64,000 nucleotides of DNA from Strongyloides papillosus (GCA_005656395.1 SRSI01000009.1:1-64000), one strand, 5' to 3'; shown: positions 34,174 to 47,267, numbered from the stretch's first letter. Made by a program: numbers and translations. Notes: generated from the sequence alone by a model not told the origin.

Positions 34174-35357
34174 CTAAACTGCAGTACAATGGTCCTGTGG
34201 ATGATGATATAAATAATCACTTGTACCATTCTCAAAATCATCTAAACTACATTTATCTTGATTTATGCATCCTCTAATTAAATGTGTTACAGGAGTAAAA
34301 TCTCCGTAAGCATTATTGGCATAGAAAAGTTGTATGTAATAGTTTTCATTTCCATCTTTCCAAAGTTCTAATAAAAAGGATGCTGCAAAATCTATAATAC
34401 CTTGCCCCATGATTTCAACTTTTGCTCCTAACACATTTGCAAATGCCATTAAAGTAGTATCATGAGCAGAATAAGCAATGAACTTCTCAATTCCTTTATT
34501 TTTTATCATTTTTTTCATATTGTCAATCATCTGCCAAACTAAATATCCTTGTTTTAAACTAATTAATTCTTTGTCTTCCGGTAAACCAAAACCAGCGCAC
34601 CCGTAACTATAATTTATTGAGCTATTGACTAGTAATTCCATTTGCTTAAAAACATCATCTGTAACCCATGACGGTTGAGAATAATTAAAATATTTCTCTA
34701 CATGTATTGTACCATAAAGTTTTTTTACTGACTTATAATTGCTAATATTTGCTCCTGAATGTAAAGTTAAATAATCAAATAGCGATGAAAAAGTATTTTC
34801 AAAAGTTAAGAATTGGTCATTTTGAAGTCTTTCTTCTGATAATTGTTTAAGTCTTGGGCAGTAAAAATTAGCATTTAACAGATAATCATCTGAACCAGGT
34901 ACTGTATGAACTGGTATTGGTGTCCATTGACTTGGCCAATTACCCTCAGGATACGTATTTTTAGATTCACTAAACATTCCAGCCAGATTAGAATATGCTG
35001 ACACCAGAGCTCTATTGACATCTGTACTTCTAACGTATATTTCACCAACATTGTAACTTTTATTTATAAGTTTATATTCTTCTCCATATCTTTGCATCAA
35101 TCTTTTTCCTAAATCATAATGTTGACGCATTCCTTCCGGTGTTAATTCACCTAATGGAACTGGCCAATCATTCTTATGAGGATCATAATCAAAAATTGCC
35201 TCTGGTGGTCTTTCACCATGTCTCCATAACTTAAAAAATATATTTTATTGTAATTCTACTATATCCAAATTAAACTTACAACTTGAACACCTAAAAGAGT
35301 ATCATCTCCCTTATTAGTAGAAAAGCAAAATAAGGCTAACAGTAGGCCTATTAACAT
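34174..35357 (-). CDS. secreted histidine acid phosphatase, copy C, catalytic motifs intact
   Basis: Exon 1 (35357-35280) and exon 2 (35229-34174), with a 50-nt intron, give 377 residues. Both catalytic motifs are canonical: LWRHGERPPEA (R29, H30, R33) and AYSAHDTTLMAF (H282-D283). GELTPEGMRQH, with the family-typical Glu, is also intact. The C-terminus CINQDKCSLDDFENG and DHCTAV matches A and B. The start at 35357 gives a short signal peptide equivalent to copies A and B. A longer in-frame ATG at 35465 would add 36 residues and turn it into a signal anchor; copy A lacks that ATG, so the short form is preferred. This is the copy most likely to be a working acid phosphatase. Confidence 0.9.
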
Positions 35358-35629
35358 CACTATTATAACATTCAGACAGAAAAAATTACGTAATTTACTG
35401 GGTTTAATTAACTGATAAAATTTATCTAAATATAAAATGTAAATTAATTGTTTCCTCGGTTTCATATTGATAAATTTAAATTCCTTGATAATTTATTAAA
35501 TCTTAAAATATTTAAATATAAATATTAGTCTACTGTAGAAATTTTTAAATAAAACTATATTGTACTTCAATTGATGTAGTGAAAAATTAAATAAGAACAA
35601 TTGACCAACTAAAGATAATCTTTGAGAGA
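35358..35629. promoter_or_regulatory. shared divergent promoter region
   Basis: A 272-bp gap lies between the start of copy C (minus) and the start of the divergent phosphatase (plus). Equivalent gaps lie between 26086-26358 and 32181-32449. The three gaps are recognisably similar, for example TTTATCTAAATATAAAATG and the run GTAAATATTAG. No defined factor site can be named; the call rests on position. Confidence 0.4.
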
Positions 35630-36949
35630 ATGATAAGAAATTTATTATTTTCGCTATCAATTTTTATTTTTATTTTCTCTCTATCAAAAGAATCTGAAAA
35701 ACTAGTTATTATTCAAACATTATGGAAACATGGGGAATATTTACCTATACCAACATATCCAAATGATCCTCTTAATTTAAAATCACTAGAAACATCTTCT
35801 AGATCACTAACAAAAAATGGAAAATATCAACATTTTACACAAGGACAAAAATTAAGAAAGCGTTATATAGAGGAACTAAAATTTTTAAGTAATCGTTATA
35901 ATATTCATGAAGTAATTGATTTTTTTAAACACAGTACATTTTCATTTTAAATCGTTTGTAGATTGAAGTTATGAGTGAAGACGACAATATATGTCTGCAA
36001 AGTTCTCATGCAAACTTTTGCGGTTTATATTTGCGTGGTAATAGAACATTCTTAAATATGATTAATAGTTTACCATGCAATATGTTAACGGTATCAATCA
36101 AGACTGATCTAAATTATTTTGATAAGGTTCGTTTACGAAATAAAATTAAAATGTTATTAAATGATGTAAAATATATAGATATGGGAGGAAAGAAAAAATT
36201 GTAGTCTGCTAGATGAATTAAGAAATGAAAGAATGAAAGGATTACTACCAAGTCTTGAAGATAAATATAAATCATTTTTACAATATCTTTCATTTCATTC
36301 AGGAATAAAAAATTTAACAACTACAGATATGGTACATTTGTATAAAATTATCAACATTCAAAAACAATTGGGTATAAAACAAAAATCATGGTTAACAAAC
36401 GAGACATTTGAACAAATGAAAAATTTAACAAACCTTATATATACAATATATGATGGTGAGGAAGGATTTAACATAAATAGAGATAAAAAAATTATCAAAT
36501 TAAATGGTGGACCATTACTAAAAATTATAATGAATAATTTTGATGACATTCTTTTGAATGATATCACTTATCTTCATCGAAAAAATGATAGTTATTTTAA
36601 AGCGAATAGTTTTAAACAAAAATTATATTTCTCATTTTCAGTTTATGACACAACTATTCTTTCAATTTTGCGTTTAATTAGAGCTACTGATATTATCTTA
36701 AAAGACGGTGGTATATTTCCAGACTTTGCTGCGGTACTCATCTTTGAATTATGGAGAAGAGATATTTTAAATTATGAGATTGCTTTGATGTATTCCAAAA
36801 ATTCAGACAGTCCACTAGAAAATGTTACACGGTTTATAAAAGGATGTGGGGGTGGTGATTATTGTAACTTTGAAATTTTTAAATTTCTTATCAAAGACCT
36901 TATACCGATTGACATTTCAAAAGAATGCGAAACTGATAATAGTCATTGA
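35630..36949 (+). pseudogene. full-length divergent histidine phosphatase relative, non-catalytic, one frameshift
   Basis: Exon 1 (35630-35911) opens with a signal peptide (MIRNLLFSLSIFIFIFSLS). A 50-nt intron (35912-35961) leads to exon 2, whose EVMSEDDNICLQSSHANFCG aligns with the family's YVRSTDVNRALVSAY region. At about 36185-36200 the frame moves by one base at a GAAAAAA run; the continuation CSLLDELRNERMKGLLPS aligns with CPRLYQLSDERLQ of the neighbours and runs to a stop at 36949. The catalytic residues are gone in any case: RHGxRxP reads KHGEYLP and HD reads YD (SVYDTTILS). The late region (PDFAAVLIFELWRRD) keeps the fold signature. It could be a pseudogene or, if the A-run is a sequencing error, an intact pseudo-phosphatase. 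Confidence 0.75.
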
Positions 36950-39900
36950 GGCTGTATTTTTATGTAAAGGTTTTTTATTTACCATTATTTATGATCCATA
37001 ACATTTAAAATTATTTTTATCTAATAAATAATATATCTATTTTAGAGATACTTAATCAGTACAAAAATTCTATCATAGCGAATAATATTTGATATTTGTC
37101 ATTATTGTCTATAAATAAAAAATATGAAATGCAATTTTGAATTAAATGTTTTTAACAAAAAAATTTTAAATTTAATGCACTGATAATCAAATCTTCTAAA
37201 TTAAATATTCTTACAACAATAAAATTAATCGCATTTTTTAAGTGCATGGTCTATAATAATTTTTGTCTTCATTTTGCAAAATCACAATTCTTTTCTCATT
37301 GCAGTAATTATCTATCATATTTTTTATTAAATATTTTAATATTTGCTATTGCAAAAAATTTTCTGGTTATTTAAGGTTTAATATAATGTTAACAAAAATT
37401 TTCTTGAAAAATAGTAAATTGAGAATCAATTAATGCATATTCTAATTATTTTTTTATTAGTTCTTAAATAAATAATAAGTTACATGACACTTGATCATTT
37501 AACATTAAAAATATTTTTGGATTTTTTTAGATAAATAAAAGATAGCTACGAGCAATAAAATTTGTCATTAAAGACAAAATTCATATATTTTATAAATAAA
37601 ATATTTTATAGTATTAACAAAAAAATAAAATTAATGTAATTTGAAATATGATGAAAATTTATTTTTATATTTAATGTTATACATCATTACACAAAATTCC
37701 TTGTCAAAAAGTTTTTTTTTAATTTATAAATAATTTAAATTTGATAGTTTATTTGAAGCTTAAAACATTTTGATATAAAATATGTTGAGATATCTGTTTA
37801 TTTAATGTTTATTTTAATAATTTATGCAATCATTTTTCTTATCATCATTCATTGTTTAACAAAAAAAAATTGTAAATTTGTATTAACTTTAAATTACGCA
37901 AAGCATATTTATGATAATTAAAGTATCTCAAAGTATTATATATACAATTTTTTTATAATTATGTAATGCTAATATAAAAAATAAAATATATACTAATAGC
38001 AATCTTAATATTTTATAGACTAGTTTTATGTAACATTTACTTTTTATCTGTTTTTATTTAATTTGTTTTTTTCAATAATGTATCACCTTGATTAACTTTT
38101 TACCCAAAACTCCTGGTTGTAATTTCATTTTTATATCATTCAATATTCTATTAAACAAATTTCATTTAAATCTATTATATATTTTAAATGAAATTGGTTA
38201 AATTTTTTTACTTAAATAAATTATTATATAATAATTATCACAAAATATTTATAATAGATAACACTACGCTTATTTGGTAATTAAATTATACAAGAGGTTC
38301 ACTTATAATAACATGAATTTAAATAATCAACAACGGGTTTGTTTAAAAATGATTTAGAAAGTTACATAAATAATCTATAATTATTTTAATTTGTGTAAAA
38401 TTAAATGAGTTTATTAAAAGTTTATAATTGAATTTTTAAACAATATACTCTTTAGATAGATAAATCTTGTAAAATAAATGTTTAAATAGTTTTGATAATA
38501 TATGCGCCTTTTTAATTTATTTTCTTCCGTAACATAGCCTATTACTTATATTGTAAAAAAATAGTTTAAAGTTTATATTGAAGATAATTATTTATTATTG
38601 ATATGTAAATAACACTGATCCAAAATCACTTAATTAGTTATATATTCTAAATATTAATATCTTACATTGTAATAAATATTCATTATATCAAAACAATATA
38701 ACATTACTTTATATCAAAATAATTAATATTAAAAGCATTTCAATTATACTTGTAGTAATAAATAAAAAATTATTTATGATAAAAATAAGATTTGGGTTTG
38801 AAAAAATATAGTTAGATTATATTTTATCAATATCATTAACTTTTATTTATTGAATTATTGTTATAATGTTTTTTAACCATAAATGCTTAAAAACTTAATA
38901 CGACATAAATTATGTCCTAAAATACTCTTGTAAGTATATAATTTATTTACGTAACACTTTTTGAAGCTAATTCATTTGGTTTATCTTAATCATTAGTACT
39001 ACAAATGTTTCCCTTTATATAGTTTAAAGAAAGCTAGCATTTTACTTTTTTTAGACTTTACTTTAAATAGTTATTTTTCATTTTGATGGAAAAAACTCTC
39101 AGTTTTCTATGATAAAATAATTTTTAATATGTTTACAACTTTTATGATTATTAAATTTTATTTCATACCATATAGGCATATAATTATCTATGACATATTA
39201 TAAAATAATTCAATTTAAGTCATATAATTGAGAAAGCTCCAAAATCAAGAGTAATTTCTGGCAAAGTTACTAAAAGTGTGCAAAATTATAATTGATAATA
39301 GCTTTTTATTTTGTTGGTTTAAGAATATTATACATAAATGGACCGACATATTTTTAAACTCAAGATGTTTTTTTACTACTATATAAATGCCATAGAAAAA
39401 TATGGAGAATAGCATGTTTTAATGTAAATATGTTTGTTGCAAATTTCAAATACTTATGATTGGTAGATATTCTTATTATACACTATAACTTGTCAATCCG
39501 ATTCTTCATTAAAAAGTTGAAGATAACATTTTATATAACATCTCTCTTTATATCATATCTATTGTTGTATTAGAAATATCAAATCTACAACCATAAGGTT
39601 GATTATATTTTAACCCAAGTAATGTGAGGTTTTATACGTAAACTGTTCTGACAAGTAATGATAAAGTTATTAATAATGTTACAATAAAAGTTATTGTTTA
39701 TAAAGCAAACTAAAATTTTATAGTACCAACTTTTACTTCTACTAAAATTATTATTTTATAGTATGTTGATATTTATTTAAAAAATACCCAATATTATAAT
39801 AGTATTTTGAATAAATCATTAACTTTTATTTGTTATAATTTACAATAACAGTAAACATATTAACAAGTATATTTAGTATATTTTAATTAACAAAATTATG

Positions 39901-41610
39901 TTGACGTATATAATTTAGCATTCTTTAAAAATTCTTTTAATCTTCTTATATCATATGTAAACTAGAAAAAAATTTGACAGATATTTTTTTGTATTTTAAC
40001 ATTATTGTCAAATTTAATTTGCATCAGCAAATATGAAAAAGGCTATTTCTTCAAATAAATTTGACAAACCTTCATTATATAACGGTTTTTCTGATATTTA
40101 TTACATATTTCTATCATTTTAACAATTGAATAAATAGTTGCATTCTATGAGTTTCAATTAACGTATCAAATTAAAAGTTATTTAATAAATATTTTTTTAT
40201 GCAATTATATTTTTTTTTTATAAATTTGTATAAATTGCAGAATTTCTACTTCATAATATGAAAGTTTCAAATTTTAGATCATGAACTTTTATATCTTTTT
40301 TAAAGATCTTTATCAAGTATGCTAAATTTTTAACTAATTTAATGATAATCATTTACTATTAGACAATCATTATGTATATATATAGAAATTTAATCAACAC
40401 ATAATAGTTTTTCTTAAGTGAAAATTAAATTAGTTTTACTTTAAACTTTTATAAAAACTAGCACTTTTAAATTTATTTGCGCAACCACTTATAATAATGT
40501 GATCGACATCAACAAAAATTTAAATCTATTGGTACGTTCCATATATTAAACAATTTTGTAGCATTTCTGTTATTAAATTAAAAATTTTCATTTTTCCTTT
40601 AGACAGCTAAAAGAAATATCATGCCGTTTAAAATGTTTTTATTTTGAAAAATAAAAGTCATTTTACTGATAGGCAAGGACATATTAATGTTAATATGATT
40701 TCAAATAATTTGAAGGTTTTGGGAAAATCGTAGATAACAAAAGTGTTTTTAAGATTATTACTTTTCATAAGGTGAAAATTTTATAAACTTTTTTAAAAAA
40801 TGATATATGAGATTATGTATTATTTACTTATTTTAATTGACAATATCAAATTACATTTTATTTTATATATTTAGTGAAGTTAAAAATTTATAAATGTTTC
40901 ATGATATTGTTTAAACAATATTCTGCAAATCTCTCAATAAATTCTTCGCTTTACTAGTAAAATATTTTACATTTCTGTTCAAAAATAAATATTTTTTTCA
41001 ATAAATATACGATTCTTTATTTAAATATAAATATACTACATGTTAAACTTTCAAAAATTTCTACTTATTCTATAAATACTATTATCATTTGTTGTTTTTT
41101 TAATTTTCAAAATCTTATTTTTATGCAATTTAAAAATTTTCTTAAATATGTAAACACAAGTAAATTGTTTATAACATGGCAAAAATTATTAGCAAACAAC
41201 AAACATGAAAAAAGTAAAAAAATTCTCAGTGGAATTATTTTTATACATCTTCTAGGAATAATTATTCATTTCAATTATTATATTTCATAAAATACTATTC
41301 GTGAAACATTCTTTTAAACTTTTTTAAATATTTTTTATCTTTTAAATATTTATATTAATTACGATGAAGAGATAATTGCGATGAAAATAAAAATATTTCG
41401 CACTTAAATTTATTTACAGAAATAAAAAGGAACATCTATCTCAAAAGAAACAATTAAAATTCTACAATTAAACAAATTATTTTTATGTTTTATTTATTTA
41501 TCAGTAGAAATATTTTACAAGATTTATATTACTATTGCATTAATTATTTGCTTAATTATTACATACTTCAATTTTATTTTTTTAAATTTTTAAAGTAGTA
41601 TTTCAGTAAA
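36950..41610. other. 4.7-kb AT-rich gene-poor stretch
   Basis: No ORF above background, no tRNA-like fold and no recognised repeat. It is extremely AT-rich, with long A and T runs. It marks the end of the tandem phosphatase array and the 5' flank of the small secreted-protein gene. Confidence 0.5.
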
Positions 41611-42196
41611 ATGGACTATATTAAAAGTTTAATTTTTCTACTGATAATACTATTACCATATTCAGAATTAAAACGATACCATAGATACAGATCAAAAAAA
41701 TACTCTTTAACTTTATCAATCAGGTATGTTTATATTTTGATTTCAATTAAAAGATGTTGTAAAATAACTAATTTTTCTATGTAATTTACAAAATTTATTA
41801 TTTGAATTTTTTTAATAGTCATTTATATCAATTATTTTAGGAATCACAATGTTTCAGACGCTAAATTCTTTCGTTTAGTTGGTGTTGATAATACAGTAGA
41901 TTTCAATTTGCCTCAAGGGAAAGTTTTTACACATAAATATGAGGTATATAAAAAATATATATATATCATTTTATATTTGTCAATATTATTTATAGATCAA
42001 CAGAAAAGGATATTGGACACTTTTTGTAGAATTTCCTGGTGAAAAATACGCTAAATCTCCAAGGAAAATTATCTCAAGAGATTCCCACCAACATTGGATT
42101 ATGGAAGTTTATTATTACCCAGGCAGTGTAGGATTTAGTGATTGGCATAAAATAAGAGACAAAAAAAAGAGAAGTCGGAAAGCAGAATTTAGCTAG
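41611..42196 (+). CDS. small secreted basic protein, three exons, not recognised
   Basis: Exons 41611-41723, 41841-41943 and 41996-42196 join in frame (introns of 117 and 52 nt, GT..AG) to give 138 residues. No single exon is long enough to show as a long ORF. The ATG lies four bases after TTTCAG (41601-41606), a good spliced-leader acceptor. The start MDYIKSLIFLLIILLPYSEL is a signal peptide. The mature part is basic and lacks cysteine: YHRYRSKKYSLTLSIRNHN, FRLVGVDNTVDFNLPQGK, GYWTLFVEFPGE, QHWIMEVYYYPGS and a final RDKKKRSRKAEFS. Alternating hydrophobic patterns suggest a small beta-sandwich. No family is recognised; a diverged transthyretin-like fold is possible but unsupported. Confidence rests on three consistent splice phases and the clean signal peptide. 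Confidence 0.65.
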
Positions 42197-45100
42197 ACAC
42201 AATCAGCATATAATTAATGTTGAAGTTTGACTTTCTTAACCATAAAACATCTTTCAATGATCTGAAATCGGTTGTCAACTGCCCGGTTTTAAGAAATTTT
42301 TTTAAAGTACTTTTTATCACTATATAAATAGATACTTTTTAAAAAAAATTGTATAAATTTTTGTATATTTTATATTAATTTCTCGAAGTAACATATGTAT
42401 ATCAAAATAAAAATTTCTTGAATCTATGTGTTATCACAAGTTTTATAATATGATACGACATTTTAATCTCAAAGTTTATCTTTGCTATTTAACTTATAAT
42501 TTTTATCTACTAATACATAGTGATTAAAATTATAATCAACAATAACTTATTTTTCTCATTGTTACCATTAAAAAAATCATTATTTTTATGATAATTTTTT
42601 TTTCATAGTGTACCCTAAAATTTTAATGCTCTTAACAATCAAGTTTTATTACTAATACATGTGTAAAAAAAGGAAACATCAATAAAGTTATATCTACATA
42701 ATTTTTCAAAATTACACCAGATTTATCATCATCCTTTGTCGTCGGCATTTTTTAATTATTAGTAACTCAATTAGACTGTCAATTTGTCTTATTTAACATA
42801 TGTTTTGCCTTTTAAAAGGTCAATTATGTAAGTTAACAATATGCCTGCGCAACTTTACAACTTTGCCATCTTTTTACGCTTTTCTTAATTAATAATAAAA
42901 AAAATAACTTAGAATGTCGGTATTTACTATTGATGTCAACAGAAGGATAATACACCTTTTGTTTACAAAAATTCTTTAATATTGTTTTTTAAAAACATAA
43001 TGAACTTTTTGTCATTCTAGATTTCTTTCCTGCTGTGATTAATAATTTTGCTCTGCTTGAAACTGAACATTCTTTTTCCAATTAAATAAAACATTTGACA
43101 ACTTTTAATGAGGAGGAAGGGAATAGGAAATTTGAGTGAGTAATTGTCTATATGTAGATAATCCCTGAAAACTGAGAATAAGGATTAGTAATGAAGGTGT
43201 AGATGGATAATTATTTTAAAAATCTTATTGTTTTAAAATTCATTGAACAATTAATTTCATAGATGATTATTGCGCAAATCATTCCTAAGAAGATGCTTTA
43301 AAATGATACATAAAATTTTCTTTTCTTTATACTTATTCATCTTCTCGAAATTTTATTAATATAATAATATCATTTTTATTAACAAATTACTGTTGTAACA
43401 TAATAAAACATTTAAAGCTATAATGTTTACCTTCTACTATTGATAACATTTCCTTCTTTTTATGATGAACATTAAATATTTTAAGATGCCTGCTAATAGG
43501 TTATAGCATTTTGTTTTTCTAATATTTTATTTAATGAAAACATATTTAAATATACTGTAACTCATCTATTTTCTCACATTTATCCTATAAACATTATTAA
43601 ATTTTCATAATCTTTTTTATTTTATATTTAGAAAAATCCTACTACATATCTGTAATTCCCTTAACCCTTGTTATCTGACATGTTTATTACTCAATTTATC
43701 TCATCATTTCATGTATTGTAGATCTTAAACATAGATAATTATTCTTATAAAGTCATTCTACTATCTATAACATCAGCCATAAGGGACTTGAGGATGTTAT
43801 ATCAGTGATGCATGAAGGTTCTTCAGATTAGACAACGATAACAATTAATTTATAAACATTCTTTAAAATTCTATTTTGACATTTAATTTTTGTTACTATA
43901 AAAACAAGCAATTTTATTGCTTTTATTGGACAAAAAAAGCCTTTTATGATTTTTACAACCTTCTAATTTATTCCATTTTCTTTTATAAAAGTATTATTTT
44001 TAGTACAGTTGTTTGTATGTTTTACAACTATTGTCATACATTTTTATGTCTTTTATAATAAATTTGCCATAATAATTGTAAGAAAAAAGGAATCTTGATA
44101 CTTTAAAGCTTTTTCTAATTCCAATTTTAATAAAAAAAACTTTTCATTACAGGGGCATTAATGCCTTCATAAAGGCGAATTAGTATGACAAAATATATAT
44201 AATAAAATGTATTTAGTATTTGTATATAATTACAAAATAATTCTTATTTTAACTAGACATGTAAAATAAGATGTATTTAATAAACCATTGATGCATATGT
44301 AACATCCTATATTACAATAAATCTTTTTTTAAAAAATTTTATTCAATAATTTTATATGAGAATACTAAATGTTTTAATCCAATTTTTAGATACATTCTTT
44401 TCAAATGGATGTTATTTAAAAATTCCCATTCTACAGAACAAAATAGATTTTTTTGAATAATAATTAATTTTGCAACACTTACTTGTCAGTAGATGTTAAT
44501 TTATTTAACAATGAAGTATATTTATTACTTTTAAAAGTGTTCATTTATTGTACAGTTTAACAACGTTTAAAAACATTTATTAGATGACAAAATGTTTAGA
44601 GAGTTTTATTTTATCACTTTTTAAATATTTTCCATATTTACTTTAGGAGAACCTTTAACATATGTTCATTTACTTTTAATGCTAGAATATTGTCGATGTT
44701 ATTATTAATCTCTTCATGTATACTCATACAAACAAACAACCTTCTTAGCACTTTCTGCATTACTTCAAAGTATTTAGTATTAAAATTTTTATCACGAACA
44801 GTAATATACATTCATTAAGGCTATATTTTTCTCATACCATATATTAATAAATATTTGCCAATTATAAATATATATTATAATAACTGTATAATTTTAAAGT
44901 ATGAACTTTAAGTTAATTTCTATTGAATAAATTATTGTGAAATAATTTCAAAAAAATATCCAATTGTTTACTTCACATCATAAATTATCTTTTACTCCAT
45001 TAATTTTATTAAACTCTAAATCATTATTCACAAAAATTCATCTAAAAGTTATTCCTTTTGTCTAAGCATTTAACTTGTATAATTTTTCTTGTATAACATT

Positions 45101-45950
45101 ATTCAATAATTTGTTCATTTTTCAAAGTCTTTTATAATAAATTATACATTACTTTGTCAATAGAACTAGTCTTTTTAAATATTATTAAACATTAAATTTC
45201 ACACATATTATATTTTTCAACTAATTGACTATTCAAAAAAAATGTTCCTTTAAAGTACAAATTAAAAAGAAAAAAAAACAACTAATTATCACTTAAGGGT
45301 TTGATGTATAATAGTATAACAATTAACATACCTGTTTTTTCCATGATATAAGAGGATCTCATAAAATTTTCAAGATGTTTTTAACACACTTATCCACATT
45401 TTAGAACTTCCTAAAGACAATTAAAATATATCTCTAAGATATTAGGAAGTGTAAATTTTTCCTAATCTTGTATTCTCATTCACAGTAATATCCTTTCAAA
45501 CACAAAAACACCTGTTTTGATTGAGAACTATCAAATAGTTCAGGTCACAACAGCAAATAGTCCAAGCTATTAATCATCACAACTTGTAGTTAGACTATAA
45601 ATACTTCCTCTACTATTATTTTAATGCCAGTTTGTTGATTAAATTATGATCTGATTTTATCTTTCGGCACGAGTTTTGTATTGTTCGGAAGCTTTATGAT
45701 AACATTTATCATTGTCATTGGCGCCTTTAGTCAAATAAAAATAAAAAGAACGGCAGATAACTTTGTTCAGTATCCCAGTTATCCCAAAGGGGTGGGAATA
45801 CTTTAATGTATACTTTCTTCTTTGTCGTTACGGTTATTATTTTATAATAATTTTATTTTTATCATCATATTTATTTTATTTTATGATTTATAACTTTTCT
45901 TATTATAGATTTTATATATATTTTTTGAATACAATTTTCTACTGTTAATT
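42197..45950. other. 3.8-kb AT-rich intergenic region
   Basis: No gene could be supported. Short ORFs at 43876-44058 and 45763-45948 lack codon bias or motifs. A perfect 12-bp palindrome GGCATTAATGCC occurs at about 44156-44167. Base composition rises towards the F-box gene (45480-45830), where its promoter and leader probably lie. Confidence 0.45.
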
Positions 45951-47267
45951 ATGGAAACATTATCACTACAAAATATTAGTGAAAGTACAGAAAATTGTGT
46001 AAAAATTGATTTTATTACTTCATTACCATTAGAGATATCCAAATATATTTTATGCTATCTATCAAGACCTCTCATTGATAACTGTCGATTAGTCAGTAAA
46101 AATTGGAATAATCTTATAAAAAGTAATTCTAAGTCACTACCAAAACGCCAATATAAAAAAGTTAGAATATCATCAGATTCGGTTTTTCAAATTTATGTGA
46201 AAGAAAGAAACATGAAATCTCGCCAATGGACTTTTGAAGAGAAGATCACTACCAACGACATGAACAAAAATACACGGAAAAGGAAACATGTGTGGGAAGA
46301 AGACGTACCAAATAAGTACATTGCAAATAATGATGTTGAATTAAAAACCACTTCATCGAGTAGCAATAGTACAAATACCAACGAAATATTAAATAATAAT
46401 TTCATTTATAAAATGGAAAGTTCTATATGGGAAGACATAATTACCATATTGTCGTCAGAACATTCAAATGTCTATCAAGACTATTTTTCTCATTTCATTA
46501 ATCATTCCCCCTATAAAACAAAGAAAAAAAAGAACAAAGTTCCTTGTGACACCTTTTTCGATACACTAAAAAAAATATCACAAAATTCATTTGTTGAGAC
46601 ACTGGAACTCGAAGAAATAAGTTTAAATGATGAAATTGTTGATAGAATAATAGATGCATTAAAGAAAGTGACTATCGGAACTTTATCAATTTCTTTTGTT
46701 AAACTAAAATACTGTACTCCATCAAAATTTCTATCACTATTTGATAGATTAAATTTAAATGTTACACGGGGTTATAGAGTAAACTGGGCAAGAATGGCTA
46801 CAAATGGACATTTTTCAATAACTAATATCATTCATAAATTGCAATTAAATGAGAGAAAGATTAATAAACATGGAACACTGGAAGAATTAGATATAGGTTT
46901 ACTAACCGATTTAAATAATGATACAATAATTACAAAATTTGATATAAAAGAGGTAAAGATGTTATTAAAGGGATTCCTCTTCTTAAGGATAGATGGATCA
47001 AATATAAATTTCGATATTTTGAAAGAAATTATAATGGAATGGAATTTGGGAAATAAACTACCAAAAACAATTTGCCTCTCCAATTGCCCCTTGACAACTG
47101 ATCTCAATACTTTATTCAAAACAATTGAATTCTCTAAAGAATTAGGTGCCTCAATTAGGAAGAACGGTGAAGTTATAACTTTAAGGAGTAAAAATGGTTC
47201 TATGTTAACATTAAAAATTGTAGAACATTCAAACTTTGGTGATCAATTACAAATTGACACTCATTAA
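45951..47267 (+). CDS. F-box protein
   Basis: A single-exon ORF of 438 residues. An F-box lies near the N-terminus (about 19-58): DFITSLPLEISKYILCYLSR followed by DNCRLVSKNWNNLI, with the usual LP..I...IL.YL and CR.VSK.W spacing. This motif binds SKP1 and brings targets to SCF ubiquitin ligases. The rest is polar and nematode-like, with a basic, Ser/Asn-rich linker (about 80-150) and a C-terminal region of weak leucine-rich character (LKGFLFLRIDGSNINFDILK, TICLSNCPLTTDLNTLFKTI) that may act as the substrate-binding part. Many nematodes have large, fast-evolving F-box families, so the precise substrate cannot be guessed. Confidence 0.8.
   Translation: METLSLQNISESTENCVKIDFITSLPLEISKYILCYLSRPLIDNCRLVSKNWNNLIKSNSKSLPKRQYKKVRISSDSVFQIYVKERNMKSRQWTFEEKITTNDMNKNTRKRKHVWEEDVPNKYIANNDVELKTTSSSSNSTNTNEILNNNFIYKMESSIWEDIITILSSEHSNVYQDYFSHFINHSPYKTKKKKNKVPCDTFFDTLKKISQNSFVETLELEEISLNDEIVDRIIDALKKVTIGTLSISFVKLKYCTPSKFLSLFDRLNLNVTRGYRVNWARMATNGHFSITNIIHKLQLNERKINKHGTLEELDIGLLTDLNNDTIITKFDIKEVKMLLKGFLFLRIDGSNINFDILKEIIMEWNLGNKLPKTICLSNCPLTTDLNTLFKTIEFSKELGASIRKNGEVITLRSKNGSMLTLKIVEHSNFGDQLQIDTH

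Larger units (their letters stand above)
23253..36949. repeat. three-unit tandem segmental duplication (channel 3' end, acid phosphatase, divergent phosphatase)
   Basis: Unit 1 spans 23253 to about 26866, unit 2 about 26867 to 32966, and unit 3 about 32967 to 36949. Each contains the 3' part of the TWK channel gene, a minus-strand histidine acid phosphatase, and a head-to-head plus-strand divergent phosphatase. The joins between units are equivalent at about 26866 and 32966: divergent-phosphatase sequence ending GTTTACGAAACAAAAAATAAA runs straight into channel sequence TTATATGCTTAAAATAAATT. Unit 2 is longer because it holds the 2957-bp LTR element. The channel fragments of units 2 and 3 share a deletion of about 590 bp plus a short insertion, so unit 2 and 3 fragments descend from one already-damaged copy. 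Confidence 0.85.

Noticed and set aside
45666..45673. GGCACGAG, identical to the common cDNA library adapter
   Set aside because: Eight bases in genomic context, no matching vector sequence around it; chance is the simplest explanation.
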